Assembly: GCF_003843835.1 (NCBI RefSeq) | Contig: NZ_RKQL01000002.1 | Coordinates: 357,624-421,623, forward strand | Origin: Tibeticola sediminis | GTDB taxonomy: Bacteria > Pseudomonadota > Gammaproteobacteria > Burkholderiales > Burkholderiaceae_C | Length of the DNA stretch: 64,000 nucleotides | Reading direction: 5' to 3' | Part shown: positions 1-9,350 of the stretch, one piece after another | Position numbering within the stretch: position 1 is the first letter of the stretch | Layout: each line of letters starts with the position of its first letter | Notes under the pieces: generated by a model | What the model saw: the letters and a program-made list of their open reading frames with translations, nothing else | The model's database searches: none | What the model was told of the DNA's origin: nothing | Position numbers and translations under genes: made by a program

Positions 1-191
1 CCATCGGCCTGCTGATGGCGGTGATCTTCAGCTTCATCTACGGTGGCCTCTACCGGGCGCTCTGCCGCGCCGTCGATGCCCGTCAGTGGCCCGCCGCAGC
101 GGCGGTGCTCAACCGCATCCGCGTGCTCGTCCTGGTGAACATGACGCTTGGCTTTCTGGCGGTCGCTGCAGCGGTGTCGGCGCGAGCCTGA
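1..191 (+). CDS. C-terminal end of a CopD-like integral membrane protein (partial)
   Basis: Only the last 62 codons are visible, read from base 3 to the TGA at 189-191; the gene starts before the window. The fragment has two hydrophobic helices (about visible residues 1-19 and 41-59) separated by a basic stretch with a CRAVDARQWP-type loop. This layout resembles the C-terminal helix pair of small CopD-family membrane proteins of betaproteobacteria, but no copper ligand or other diagnostic motif is inside the window. The family call is therefore a resemblance only; an inner-membrane location is well supported. It converges with the PepSY gene. Confidence 0.55.
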   Translation, partial: IGLLMAVIFSFIYGGLYRALCRAVDARQWPAAAAVLNRIRVLVLVNMTLGFLAVAAAVSARA

Positions 192-242
192 GGGACTTGG
201 GCCGCGCCTCCGTGGCCGTGCGTGGGGCCACCAGGGTGAGCT

Positions 243-593
243 TCAGCGCCGCGCGCGCTGGCTCTCGTAGCGGGTATCGCCCGTGCGGTCGAGCGCGACC
301 CGGTTGTAGATGACGGGCTCACCGCTCACGGGGTCGTAATAGGCTTCGACCGCGGTGCCGTCCTTGGCGATGGCGTAGAACTCGTAGCAGTTGCCGCGCG
401 AGATCTTGAACTTGACGAGGGTGAACTTCTCAGCGCCGAACTTGGCGCGGGCCTGTGCTTCGCTGATCCAGGCGGAACGGGGGGCTTGGGTACAGACCAC
501 ATCTTCCGCGGCTGAACCCGCCCAAACCGGCCCAAAGCTGACGCAGCCGACGCAGCCGACGAGAATGCCGAGCCAGCGAACTTTGATGGTCAT
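243..593 (-). CDS. Secreted PepSY-domain protein
   Basis: 116 residues. Residues 1-25 form a signal peptide (basic start, hydrophobic core, GPVWA before a probable cleavage site). The mature part carries a single PepSY-like unit: an SEAQARAKFGAEKF segment followed by a strand pair containing NCYEFYAIAKDGTAVEAYYDPVSG, typical of small periplasmic PepSY proteins. Two cysteines (in DVVCTQ and GNCYE) may form a disulfide. A GGGAG ribosome binding site lies six bases before the ATG. PepSY domains are thought to bind or inhibit peptidases or to sense signals; no specific partner is evident from the neighbours. Confidence 0.75.
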   Translation of the reverse strand: MTIKVRWLGILVGCVGCVSFGPVWAGSAAEDVVCTQAPRSAWISEAQARAKFGAEKFTLVKFKISRGNCYEFYAIAKDGTAVEAYYDPVSGEPVIYNRVALDRTGDTRYESQRARR

Positions 594-735
594 GGGTTAC
601 TCCCTCACGCGCACGGGCACTTGAAACCGGCGGCCCACGTTCGCCGAGAACTTCGCGCATCCGACATCGGTCACGCGACTGCACAAGAGTCTGCACGTCG
701 GACCTGAACAGAAGCTGAAGATGGCAGCGTGCGGC

Positions 736-1083
736 TCAGCGCGGGTTTTCGAACAGGACGTAGGTGGCGTAGTCGCTGACTTCGAAGTAGACCTTCTTCT
801 CGCCGGGGTCGGCGACGAAGTTGAGGTTTTCGTCGAGCACGCCGTAGCCGAAACGGTAGGCGCGCGGCTTGCCGTCGTCGGTGCCCATGGCGGTGCTGAG
901 TTTGTCGACCTTGAGGAAGCGGCGCACCAGCTTGTCGCCGGCGTAGACCTCGACCACGCCGTTGGTGCCGGTCCAGTTCTGGATGTCGCGGCTGATCTTG
1001 TTCTGCTGCTCCTGCGTGCAGGATGCGAGCAAAAACACCCCGAACCCCAGCGCCAGACGGTGCATGAGTGCTTTCATTTTCAT
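736..1083 (-). CDS. Small lipoprotein of unknown function, translationally coupled to rlmB
   Basis: 115 residues with a lipoprotein signal: hydrophobic run followed by the lipobox LLAS-C with Cys22, so it should be lipid-anchored. The mature region is a compact, charged, beta-rich sequence ([20 protein letters not shown], then a [14 protein letters not shown] segment) with no motif I recognise. Its ATG overlaps the rlmB stop codon by four bases (ATGA), so it is probably translated by re-initiation after rlmB. The second Met (codon 3) could also be the start. Function unknown. Confidence 0.75.
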   Translation of the reverse strand: MKMKALMHRLALGFGVFLLASCTQEQQNKISRDIQNWTGTNGVVEVYAGDKLVRRFLKVDKLSTAMGTDDGKPRAYRFGYGVLDENLNFVADPGEKKVYFEVSDYATYVLFENPR

Positions 1084-1838
1084 CGTGATGTGCGTTGTCT
1101 CACGGCCTCATACAGGCACACGCCACTGGCCACCGAGACGTTGAGGCTTTCGACCGCCCCGCACATGGGGATGGACACCAGCGCGTCGCAGGTCTTGCGG
1201 GTGAGCTGACGCATACCCTCGCCTTCGGCACCGAGCACCAGCGCCACGGGGCCGCGCAGGTCGGCCTGAAAGAGCGTTTGCGGGGCGTCGTCGCTCGTGC
1301 CGATGATCCAGATAGCGCGCTCCTTGAGCTCGTTGAGGGTGCGCGCAAGGTTGGTCACCATGAAATACGGCACGGTCTCAGCCGCGCCGCTGGCGACCTT
1401 GGCGACGGTGGCGTTGATGCCGGCGGCATGGTCCTTCGGCGCGATCACGGCGTGCGCGCCCGCCCCGTCGGCCACGCGCAGGCAGGCACCGAGGTTGTGC
1501 GGATCGGTGATGCCATCGAGCACCAACAGCAGCGGCGCTTCGCCCCGGGCCTCGACCTGCTCGAGCAGTTCGTCGAGCGAGCTGGTCTGCGGCAGCGGCT
1601 GCACATGGGCCACGATGCCTTGGTGGCCGTGCCCACCGCTGAGTTTGGAGAGCCGCAAGCCGTCGGACTCGGTCAGGCGTACCCCGGCTTCCCGGGCGCG
1701 CTCGAGGAAGTGGCGCATGCGCGCATCGCGGCGCGAGGCGTCGAAAAACACCTCGACCACGGACTCGGGGGCCACTTTCAAGCGGACGCCTACGGCGTGA
1801 AAGCCAAACAGCACTTTTTTCTGGGTCATGGCGGCCAT
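1080..1838 (-). CDS. rlmB: 23S rRNA (guanosine-2'-O-)-methyltransferase RlmB (SpoU family)
   Basis: Uses S-adenosylmethionine to methylate the 2'-hydroxyl of a conserved guanosine (G2251 in E. coli) in the 23S rRNA peptidyl-transferase region. An N-terminal substrate-binding domain begins [11 protein letters not shown]. The C-terminal trefoil-knot SPOUT domain shows the three SpoU motifs: [26 protein letters not shown], and [16 protein letters not shown]. The chosen ATG at 1838 has AGGAG (complement of 1846-1850) seven bases upstream; a second in-frame ATG lies three codons later, and the longer open frame to 1883 has no ribosome site. Length (252 residues) is normal for the family. It overlaps the downstream lipoprotein gene by four bases. 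Confidence 0.93.
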   Translation of the reverse strand: MAAMTQKKVLFGFHAVGVRLKVAPESVVEVFFDASRRDARMRHFLERAREAGVRLTESDGLRLSKLSGGHGHQGIVAHVQPLPQTSSLDELLEQVEARGEAPLLLVLDGITDPHNLGACLRVADGAGAHAVIAPKDHAAGINATVAKVASGAAETVPYFMVTNLARTLNELKERAIWIIGTSDDAPQTLFQADLRGPVALVLGAEGEGMRQLTRKTCDALVSIPMCGAVESLNVSVASGVCLYEAVRQRTSR

Positions 1839-1874
1839 TATCGCGCTCCTGAAAGAGAAGCAAAGAAGCGCCGA

Positions 1875-2043
1875 TTTAGGCAACGCTGAATAAGTTCCCG
1901 CGATGGCGCGCGCCCGGCCGCGGGATGGGATGCGAGGCGCAAGCCGCAGCCATAGCCGCAGCCATGGCGAGGATTTGCAACGACGCAGACCGCGCGCAGC
2001 CGGGATGCGCGGCGCGCGAGGGACTTGTTCAGCGTTGCCTTTA
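1875..2043. repeat. Class B palindromic element, copy 1 (IS5-like MITE, 161 bp) with TTTA target duplication
   Basis: The element spans 1879-2039 and begins GGCAACGCTGAATAAGT; its right end is the inverted GGCAACGCTGAACAAGTCCC. It is bracketed by direct TTTA repeats at 1875-1878 and 2040-2043; the right TTTA overlaps the TAA stop of the ABC ATPase gene. The bases GAACAAGTCCCT match what I recall of the IS5 terminal repeat, which also makes 4-bp duplications. Almost the whole element can fold on itself. The 49-bp core at 1936-1984 is shared with classes A and C. There is no coding capacity. The second copy is at 14952-15120, inverted. Confidence 0.85.
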
Positions 2044-2739
2044 CGCCGGCAGGTCGCCCAATGACTCTACCGCCGCACTGTCCGAGGCGAGCCGACCCGC
2101 CTCGATCGTCAGCCGCCGTTGGCAGCGCTCGGCGATGGCCCGGTCGTGGGTCACGAGCAGCAGCGTCGTTTTCTGCGCGCGGTTGAGCTCGAACATCAAC
2201 TCCATGATGGTCTCGCCGGTAGCGAAGTCGAGGCTGCCCGTGGGTTCGTCGGCCAGCAACACCGTGGGCTCGGTGACGAAGGCGCGCGCAAGCGCCACCC
2301 GTTGCTGCTCCCCGCCCGACAGCACCTTGGGGTAATGGTTGAGTCGCTGCCCCAGCCCCACGCGCTCGAGCATGGCCGCTGCCCGCCGCCGTGCGTCGCG
2401 CCGGCCGGCCAGTTCCAGCGGCAGCATGACGTTTTCGAGCGCGCTGAGGCTGCCCAGCAACTGAAAGCTTTGAAAAACGAACCCCATGCGCTGCGCGCGC
2501 ACCGCCGCCCGGTCGTCTTCCGATCGCGCGTAGAGATCGAGCCCGTCGATCCGAACCGTGCCTGAAGTCGGCGTGTCGAGCCCCGCGATCAGGGACAGCA
2601 GCGTACTTTTGCCCGAGCCCGACGCCCCGACGATGGCGACCGTTTCGCCCGCTGCGACCTGGAAATCGACATCGCGCAAAATCGTGAGCGTCCCGGTGGA
2701 ATCCTGGACGGCTTTGGTGAGGTGCTCGACCGAAATCAT
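2041..2739 (-). CDS. ABC transporter ATP-binding protein, LolD/YbbA type
   Basis: About 232 residues, one complete ABC ATPase. Visible are Walker A ([11 protein letters not shown]), a Q-loop ([11 protein letters not shown]), the LSGGEQQR signature, Walker B ([13 protein letters not shown]) and the H-loop ([10 protein letters not shown]). The sequence sits in the MacB/LolD/YbbA subgroup, which pairs with FtsX-like permeases; no permease gene is next to it here. The ATG at 2739 is chosen because homologues start just before the first strand (MISVEHLTK); an ATG at 2760 is possible and neither has a clear ribosome site. It is head-to-head with the esterase gene, a pairing often seen for YbbA and TesA. 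The stop codon lies in the target duplication of the class B element. Confidence 0.88.
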   Translation of the reverse strand: MISVEHLTKAVQDSTGTLTILRDVDFQVAAGETVAIVGASGSGKSTLLSLIAGLDTPTSGTVRIDGLDLYARSEDDRAAVRAQRMGFVFQSFQLLGSLSALENVMLPLELAGRRDARRRAAAMLERVGLGQRLNHYPKVLSGGEQQRVALARAFVTEPTVLLADEPTGSLDFATGETIMELMFELNRAQKTTLLLVTHDRAIAERCQRRLTIEAGRLASDSAAVESLGDLPA

Positions 2740-2758
2740 CGCGGTCTGGGAAGGGATC

Positions 2759-3415
2759 ATGGAACAAGGAACGAAATTGATACGTCGACACTTTATCGTC
2801 TCGGGAGGAGCCCTCGCTGCCGCGGGATTTGCGCTGCGCCCGAGTTTGGCGGCGACGGCGAAGGTCATCCTCGTGGTGGGGGACTCGCTGAGCGCCGAGT
2901 ACGGTCTGCCGCGCGGACGCGGCTGGGTCGCGCTGCTCGATGCGCGGCTGCGCGCCGAAGGCGTGCCGGCCCGGGTGATCAACGCCAGCATCAGCGGCGA
3001 CACGACGGCGGGCGGCCGCGCGCGGCTGGCCCCGCTGCTCGAGCAGCACAAGCCCGACGTGGTCATCATCGAACTCGGCGGCAACGATGCCATGCGCGGC
3101 CTCGACCTCGCGCAGACACGCGAGCATCTGCTCGCCATGACCAGCCTCGCTCAGGCGTCCGGCGCGCGCGTCCTGCTGCTGGGCATGCAGGTGCCACCCA
3201 ATTACGGCGCCGACTACGCGCGCCGCTTTGCCGAGGTGTTTCGTGAAGTCGCTCGCGAGCGGCGCGCGGCGCTCGTGCCCTTCTTCCTCAAAAACGTGGC
3301 GGACGTGCCCGAAGCAGCGGCGCTGTTTCAAGCCGACCAGATCCACCCCAACGAAAAAGCCCAAGCCATCATGCTCGACAACGTCTGGCCCCAACTACGA
3401 AAGCTGCTGCGATGA
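2759..3415 (+). CDS. tesA: TesA-like SGNH-fold arylesterase / lysophospholipase, exported
   Basis: 218 residues. It hydrolyses esters or thioesters of small acyl groups, probably in the periplasm. The N-terminus (LIRRHFIVSGGALAAAGFA, ending before about residue 33) is an export signal with a twin-arginine-like RR. All SGNH blocks are present: GDSLS with nucleophile Ser43, a Gly-rich block near NASISGDTTAGG, GGND at residues 107-110, and DQIH with Asp193 and His196. The start ATG overlaps the alternative start of the divergent ATPase gene. The TGA overlaps the selU ATG by four bases, suggesting coupled translation. Confidence 0.9.
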   Translation: MEQGTKLIRRHFIVSGGALAAAGFALRPSLAATAKVILVVGDSLSAEYGLPRGRGWVALLDARLRAEGVPARVINASISGDTTAGGRARLAPLLEQHKPDVVIIELGGNDAMRGLDLAQTREHLLAMTSLAQASGARVLLLGMQVPPNYGADYARRFAEVFREVARERRAALVPFFLKNVADVPEAAALFQADQIHPNEKAQAIMLDNVWPQLRKLLR

Positions 3416-4467
3416 GTGTGCACCTGATCCCCGCCGCCGAGGCCGTGCAAAGCCTAGGCAGCTACCACACCATCATCGATGCGCGCAGCGAGTCCGAGTG
3501 GGCGCACGACCACCTGCCCGGCGCCCAAAACTGGCCGTCTTTGCGCGACGAGGAGCGCGTCCGCGTGGGCACCCTCTACAAACAGGTCAGCGCCTTCGAA
3601 GCGCAGAAAATCGGCGCCGCGCTCGTCGCGCGCAACATCGCTGCGCACATCGAGCGGGAAGTGCTCGACAAACCGCGCGACTGGCGCCCGCTCATCTACT
3701 GCTGGCGCGGCGGCAAACGCAGCAACGCGCTGGCCCTGGTGCTGGGCCAGATCGGCTTTCGGGTTGGCGTGATCGAGGGGGGGTACAAGGCCTTTCGCAA
3801 AGCCATGCTCGAAGACCTCGCCGCACGCGCCGAGTGCTTGAGCTTTCGCGTCATTTGCGGCCCCACGGGTACGGGCAAGACCCGCTTGTTGCATGCCCTC
3901 GGCCGCGCCGGCGCGCAGGTGCTCGATCTCGAGGCGCTCGCCTGCCATCGCAGCTCCGTGCTGGGTGCCGTGCCGGGGCAGCCGCAGCCCAGCCAGAAAC
4001 GCTTCGAGAGTCTGCTCTGGGACGCGTTGCGGCACTTCCGGCCCGAGGAGCCGGTCTACGTCGAGGCCGAAAGCAAGAAGGTCGGCAACGTGTTCGTGCC
4101 CGAGCCCTTGATTCAGTCCATGCGCCGCAGCCCCTGCGTGCGCCTGGAAATGCCTCTTTCGGGTCGCGTGGCGCTGCTGCTCGAGGATTACCCTCAACTC
4201 ACCCAGGACGTCGATTACCTCTGCCGAAGGCTCGAAGCCTTGACCGTGCTGCGGGGCCGCGAACAGGTCGAACAGTGGCAAGCCGCCGCCCGGAGCGGGG
4301 CATTCGAGACGCTGGTTCGCAGCTTGCTCGCCTTGCACTACGACCCGGGTTACGAGCGATCGACCGCCCACAACTTTGCCGCCTTCGCAACCGCGCCAAC
4401 GCTGGCCCTGCCCGACCCGACGGCACGCAGCTTCGACGAAGCCGCTGCGCAGTTGCTGCAGGGGTGA
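3412..4467 (+). CDS. selU: tRNA 2-selenouridine synthase SelU (MnmH)
   Basis: 351 residues. It replaces sulfur by selenium at the wobble 2-thiouridine of certain tRNAs, via a geranylated intermediate, using selenophosphate. The N-terminal rhodanese domain (about 1-130) ends in YCWRGGKRSNAL with catalytic Cys97, the same position as in the E. coli enzyme. A P-loop GPTGTGKT at 150-157 starts the C-terminal domain that handles the geranyl donor and tRNA. The start overlaps the tesA stop (ATGA). Selenophosphate synthetase, which this enzyme needs, is not in the window, so use of selenium cannot be confirmed here. Confidence 0.92.
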   Translation: MSVHLIPAAEAVQSLGSYHTIIDARSESEWAHDHLPGAQNWPSLRDEERVRVGTLYKQVSAFEAQKIGAALVARNIAAHIEREVLDKPRDWRPLIYCWRGGKRSNALALVLGQIGFRVGVIEGGYKAFRKAMLEDLAARAECLSFRVICGPTGTGKTRLLHALGRAGAQVLDLEALACHRSSVLGAVPGQPQPSQKRFESLLWDALRHFRPEEPVYVEAESKKVGNVFVPEPLIQSMRRSPCVRLEMPLSGRVALLLEDYPQLTQDVDYLCRRLEALTVLRGREQVEQWQAAARSGAFETLVRSLLALHYDPGYERSTAHNFAAFATAPTLALPDPTARSFDEAAAQLLQG

Positions 4468-4561
4468 AGACGCAGTTTCTGGGCAAGGCCAGCCCTGCCC
4501 CAGGTGCTCGGTACATTCGGCGGCGAGCAAGCGCCCTCACCGGCCCTGATTCCGCCCCGCC

Positions 4562-4771
4562 CTATGCCACGCTGGTGCCGGAGATCCCACGGTCAGAGGC
4601 TTCGGCCCCGGGGGTCGCGGCGGACGCGTCGTTCGACAAGGCCGACTCGGCCCCGGCGTCTTCGGGGCCGCCGTGCTTGCGCTCGGCCTTGGCCTTGAGC
4701 TTTTCCTCTTTCTTGCGCTTCTTCGCCAGCTCTTTCTGACGTTTCTCGTAGCCGTAGTTCGGGGTTGCCAA
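4562..4771 (-). CDS. Small lysine-rich hypothetical protein
   Basis: About 69 residues if read from the TTG at 4771. The first third is a very basic coiled-coil-like stretch (YGYEKRQKELAKKRKKEEKL) followed by an acidic, alanine-rich disordered tail. Small proteins starting with a short hydrophilic segment and a FxKRQKELAKK-type helix are common in Burkholderiales, which is why the TTG just before ATPNYGYEKRQ is preferred over the longer frame to 4855. There is no good ribosome site for either. Function unknown; nucleic-acid contact is a guess from charge only. Confidence 0.55.
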   Translation of the reverse strand: MATPNYGYEKRQKELAKKRKKEEKLKAKAERKHGGPEDAGAESALSNDASAATPGAEASDRGISGTSVA

Positions 4772-4864
4772 TGTGCAGTTCTCGGTTGGGCCGGCGCTGA
4801 GGAGCGACTCGATGGGGCTCGATCGGTGGCGCGGCAGGGTGGTTTGGCTCTGCACTGTAGCAGT

Positions 4865-5758
4865 TCAGCGGGCCGCGCCCTCTTCCGCTTCCTGCCACTC
4901 GATGACATCCCGGTACGCGTGCCAGGTCGCATGGCCGAGCAGCGGGCCGCTCAACACCAGGCCCGCCCCCAGCGGCAACAGCGACACGAAGACCAACACG
5001 GCGATGAGCGCCCCCCAAAACAGCAGCACCCCCGGGTGCTCGTAAAAGACCCGGATGCTCTGGATGGCGGCCGTGATCGCATCCGTGTCCCGATCGAGAA
5101 TCATCGGGATGGAAACGACAGACGTCGCAAACACGAGCAGCGCAAACACCGACCCCACCGCCAGATAAACCAGGACGAACTCCAGGTTCTCCGGGTTGAA
5201 GACGGCCTCGATCACGCCCGCCGTCGACGGCAGGCCGGTGTTGAAAAAGACCGCAAAGACCACGAGCGAAGCCCGGCCCCAGAGCAGTTCGAGCACCATG
5301 AAGACCAGCACCAGCATCCCCATGCTCTTGACGTGACCACGCCAAGCGAGGAGTGAGTCCACCAGGCGCACCGGCTCGCCGCGCTCGCGCCGGCGGCTCA
5401 CCTCATAAAGACCCAGCGCCAGGAACGGCCCGACGAGCAAGCAGCCCGAGGCGATCGACATGGTGTATTCGGGCTTGGTTTGGAAGACAGCGGCCAAGAC
5501 CACCGCCATGGCCCAAAAACACAGCCCGTAGAACAGCCCGATGCCCGGATGCGCGCGAAAGTCGGCCCACCCTCGGGTCAACCATTGCAGTGGCGAGGAA
5601 AACCCAAGCGGCCGGAACACCGCGCGCGGCCCCACGGGCGGCGGCGGGAAATAAGGCACCGGCTCCGCGTGCGCCGGACTCGCCTCGTATGGTGCGGCGC
5701 CGGTGGCTTGGCCCGACGCGGCGGTATCGGTTTGGGTCGAAGTGAGCGTATGAGACAT
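4865..5758 (-). CDS. DUF2189 integral membrane protein
   Basis: About 297 residues from the ATG at 5758. A proline-rich cytoplasmic N-terminus of about 55 residues (PYFPPPPVGPR) precedes the core (WLTRGWADFRAHPGIGLFYG), which matches the start of the DUF2189 family. Roughly six hydrophobic helices follow, including long ones near VLVFMVLELLW and VFVSLLPLGAGLVLSGPLLG. The function of the family is not known; its members often sit near respiratory genes. The perfect FNR-type box 17-34 bases upstream of this ATG suggests oxygen control. The true start may be downstream of the TTG/ATG pair, because no ribosome site precedes either and the box is very close. Confidence 0.8.
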   Translation of the reverse strand: MSHTLTSTQTDTAASGQATGAAPYEASPAHAEPVPYFPPPPVGPRAVFRPLGFSSPLQWLTRGWADFRAHPGIGLFYGLCFWAMAVVLAAVFQTKPEYTMSIASGCLLVGPFLALGLYEVSRRRERGEPVRLVDSLLAWRGHVKSMGMLVLVFMVLELLWGRASLVVFAVFFNTGLPSTAGVIEAVFNPENLEFVLVYLAVGSVFALLVFATSVVSIPMILDRDTDAITAAIQSIRVFYEHPGVLLFWGALIAVLVFVSLLPLGAGLVLSGPLLGHATWHAYRDVIEWQEAEEGAAR

Positions 5759-5774
5759 GTCGAGCGCCAATGCG

Positions 5775-5792
5775 TTTGATAAAAATCAAACA
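5775..5792. promoter_or_regulatory. FNR/ANR-type box upstream of the DUF2189 gene
   Basis: An 18-bp perfect palindrome, GTTTGATAAAAATCAAAC, containing the FNR consensus TTGAT-N4-ATCAA at 5777-5790. It lies about 25 bases from the DUF2189 start codon. For class II activation the transcription start would then fall inside the annotated coding start, so either the protein starts later or the site represses. Calling FNR rather than another CRP/FNR member (for example a nitric-oxide-responsive Dnr protein) is not possible from the site alone. Confidence 0.7.
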
Positions 5793-5808
5793 TCAGCGTA
5801 CGCTGATT
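5793..5808. promoter_or_regulatory. Perfect 16-bp palindrome, candidate operator next to the FNR box
   Basis: ATCAGCGTACGCTGAT reads identically on both strands and abuts the FNR-type box with no spacer. It has no flanking T-run and is too short to be a terminator. Its position upstream of the DUF2189 gene makes a second regulator site likely. I do not recognise the regulator. Confidence 0.5.
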
Positions 5809-5882
5809 CATGCCGGATCGACACTAGAGAAAACACCGACCCGATAAACCCATGGCCGATGCCAGCTGCGGCAGGAATGGCG

Positions 5883-7178
5883 TCAGCCTTGCCCGGAGTC
5901 AGCGTGGCGTTCGAGCGCTCGCAAGCCCTGCTCGAGATCCCGCTGCAAATCCTCGACCGCTTCGAGCCCGACCGAGAAACGCACGAGCGAGCCTCGGGCC
6001 AGATGCGCCGGCCAGGGCGCGCGCAAACTTTGAATGTCGTAGGGCATCACCAAACTGACCGGCCCACCCCAGCTGTAGCCCAGGCGAAAGCAGCGCAGCG
6101 CGTCACAAAACGCATCGACCTGAGCCTGGCTGTAGCGCGCATCGAAAATCACGCTGAACAGGCCAGCGGCGCGTCCCCCGGGCCGCTGGGCGGTGCAGCA
6201 CGAGACCCGCCAATGCGCATGGCCGGGTGAGCCCTCGAGCGCCGGATGCAAGACCTGCGCAAACACATCGCTGCGGCGGGCGCACCAGCGAGCCAGCGTG
6301 CGCGCTGCGGCGTCTTGCGCGTCATAGCGCAGTTCCAAACTGGGCAGGGCGCGCAGCACGGCTTCGACATCGTTGGCCCCGACGCCGAGGCCCAGCCGCA
6401 TATGGGTTTGCTCGATGCGCCGGTGCAAGACGGCATCGCGCGTCACGACGCTGCCCATGAGCACGTCTCCGCCGCCGCTGGGGTATTTCGTAAGGGCATG
6501 GACACTGAGGTCGACCCCCAGCTCCTGGCCCGCCGAACGCCCCGGCACGAGGTCAAACGGCCGAAAAGCGAGGCCCGAGCCCCAGGTGTTGTCGAGGGCG
6601 ACGAGCGCGCCGGATCGATGGCTGCGCTCGACGAGTGCGACCAGATCGGGAAACTCCATCGTCACCGAGCCCGCGGCCTCGACCCAAACCAGTCGCACGC
6701 GCGGCCCCCAGGATTCGCTCAAGGACTCGGGCCGCAAGGGGTCGTACAGCCGGTGCCCGATGCCATAGCGGGCCAACTCGTCGCGTGCCAAAGCAAGCCC
6801 GGGGCCGTAGGCATTCTGGGGCAGCAACACCTCGTCCCCCGCTGCCAAAAGGCTCAAATCCACCAGTGCAATGGCCGCGAGACCGCTGGGCGCCAGCGTG
6901 CAATGGCTCCCCCCTTCGAGGGTCGCCAGTCGCTCCTGCAGCGTGAAGCTGGTCGGCGTGCCGTGCAGGCCGTAGGTGTAGCCACGCCGGTCGCTCCAGT
7001 GCCGCGCGCGCATCGCGGCCACCGACGGAAAGAACACCGTGGAGGCTTTGAATACCCCCGGCTGCGGCGCATCGAACCCGGCCGGAGGACGGTAGGGATG
7101 GTGGATCAACGCCGTCGCGAGCGACCAGCCCCGGTCCGGCGGCGCGGAACCCGTCCGTTCATCGCGTGGATCGACCAT
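5883..7178 (-). CDS. metC: Cystathionine beta-lyase-like PLP enzyme (MetC family)
   Basis: 431 residues. Cys/Met-metabolism PLP-dependent fold. It probably cleaves cystathionine to homocysteine, pyruvate and ammonia in methionine synthesis. The PLP-binding lysine is Lys231 in SVHALTKYPSGGGDVLMG, a spacing and sequence typical of MetC rather than MetB. The cofactor-contacting Asp196 is in VALDNTWGSG, and the substrate-side YGLHGTPT motif lies at 69-76. The first 20 residues are a variable extension. The class A repeat lies between this gene and the phosphoribosyltransferase upstream of it. Exact substrate preference cannot be read from the sequence. Confidence 0.85.
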   Translation of the reverse strand: MVDPRDERTGSAPPDRGWSLATALIHHPYRPPAGFDAPQPGVFKASTVFFPSVAAMRARHWSDRRGYTYGLHGTPTSFTLQERLATLEGGSHCTLAPSGLAAIALVDLSLLAAGDEVLLPQNAYGPGLALARDELARYGIGHRLYDPLRPESLSESWGPRVRLVWVEAAGSVTMEFPDLVALVERSHRSGALVALDNTWGSGLAFRPFDLVPGRSAGQELGVDLSVHALTKYPSGGGDVLMGSVVTRDAVLHRRIEQTHMRLGLGVGANDVEAVLRALPSLELRYDAQDAAARTLARWCARRSDVFAQVLHPALEGSPGHAHWRVSCCTAQRPGGRAAGLFSVIFDARYSQAQVDAFCDALRCFRLGYSWGGPVSLVMPYDIQSLRAPWPAHLARGSLVRFSVGLEAVEDLQRDLEQGLRALERHADSGQG

Positions 7179-7202
7179 GCCCGCAGCTCCCGCGCCAAGG
7201 CC

Positions 7203-7367
7203 TCAGAGGCTGAGAGGGAATTGGGCGTGCCCGAAGAGGCGCCATAAAGCGCGTCCGAGTAGGCGCAAAGCACAGCCGTAGCTCGGGCTACGGCGCGCAT
7301 TTGCAACGCCCTCGGGCGTGTTTTGGGACGTCAAAGCGGGCATGACCGATTCCCTCTCAGCCTCTCA
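7203..7367. repeat. Class A palindromic element, copy 1 (159 bp) flanked by TCA
   Basis: The element is 7206-7364, with terminal inverted repeats starting GAGGCTGAGAGGGAAT. Direct TCA triplets lie at 7203-7205 and 7365-7367; the right one is the complement of the phosphoribosyltransferase TGA stop. The 49-bp core occupies 7262-7310, with the perfect hairpin CCGTAGC-TCGG-GCTACGG in its middle. The left and right arms are imperfectly complementary over their whole length, so a transcript would fold into one long hairpin. Copies 2-4 are at 10560, 33627 and 57702, all 159 bp. Confidence 0.85.
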
Positions 7368-7889
7368 GACCTTCCACTTTTCGAGCAGCTTCTCCGGCGT
7401 CATCGAGTCGTAGTACTCGAAGGGCTGATGGATCCAGGGGTTGGTCGGGAGGAACTCGACGGAATAATCGGGCGCAAAAGACGAGACGCCTTTGGTCCAG
7501 ATCACCGCCGTGCGCAACTCGGTGATGGGCTTGTAGTTGGTGCGCAGCATATCGACCACGGCCTTGAGCGTATGGCCCGAGTCAGCGAGGTCGTCGACCA
7601 GCAACACCCGTCCGGCGATTTCGCCTTTGGGCGTGGTGATGTAGCGCGCAATGTCGAGATGCCCCTGCACCGTCCCGGCCTCGGCACGGTAGGAACTGGT
7701 CGACATGATGGCCAGCGGCTTGTCGAAGATCCTTGAGAGGATGTCGCCGGGCCGCATACCGCCCCGCGCCAGGCACAGAATGGTGTCGAACGGCCAGCCC
7801 GATTGGTGAATCTTGATCGCGAGCTTTTCGATGAGGTTGTGGTACTCGTCGTAGCTCACATAGAGGTGCTTGCCGTCTTCCGTCAACAT
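7365..7889 (-). CDS. Purine-type phosphoribosyltransferase
   Basis: 174 residues from the ATG at 7889, which has AGGAG eight bases upstream; the longer frame to 7919 lacks one. The PRPP-binding loop is VLLVDDLADSGHTL, and the preceding hood strand is ILCLARGGMRPGDILS. The sequence resembles the Gpt / xanthine-hypoxanthine phosphoribosyltransferase branch (COG2236), which salvages purine bases with PRPP. It lies 71 bases after purA, so both purine genes are probably on one leftward transcript. The base specificity (xanthine, guanine or hypoxanthine) is not determinable by eye. Its TGA stop forms one flank of the class A repeat. Confidence 0.87.
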   Translation of the reverse strand: MLTEDGKHLYVSYDEYHNLIEKLAIKIHQSGWPFDTILCLARGGMRPGDILSRIFDKPLAIMSTSSYRAEAGTVQGHLDIARYITTPKGEIAGRVLLVDDLADSGHTLKAVVDMLRTNYKPITELRTAVIWTKGVSSFAPDYSVEFLPTNPWIHQPFEYYDSMTPEKLLEKWKV

Positions 7890-7960
7890 CGTATTTACTC
7901 CTGAATCTGTAGCGCCCATTGACCGTTTTATGCCGGGCTACCGGGGTTTTTGCTTGAAAA

Positions 7961-9337
<1,377 letters not shown>

Positions 9338-9350
9338 TCAGGTCCGATGG

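Noticed and set aside
1879..2039. Class B element as a small RNA or an integron attC site
   Set aside because: The 4-bp direct flanks and IS5-like ends fit a MITE better, and no attC-type conserved core sites or integrase are seen.
1838..3394. A 518-codon minus-strand frame spanning the ABC ATPase and tesA regions
   Set aside because: Different frame from the ATPase motifs; it runs through the class B repeat and opposite tesA, with no domain.
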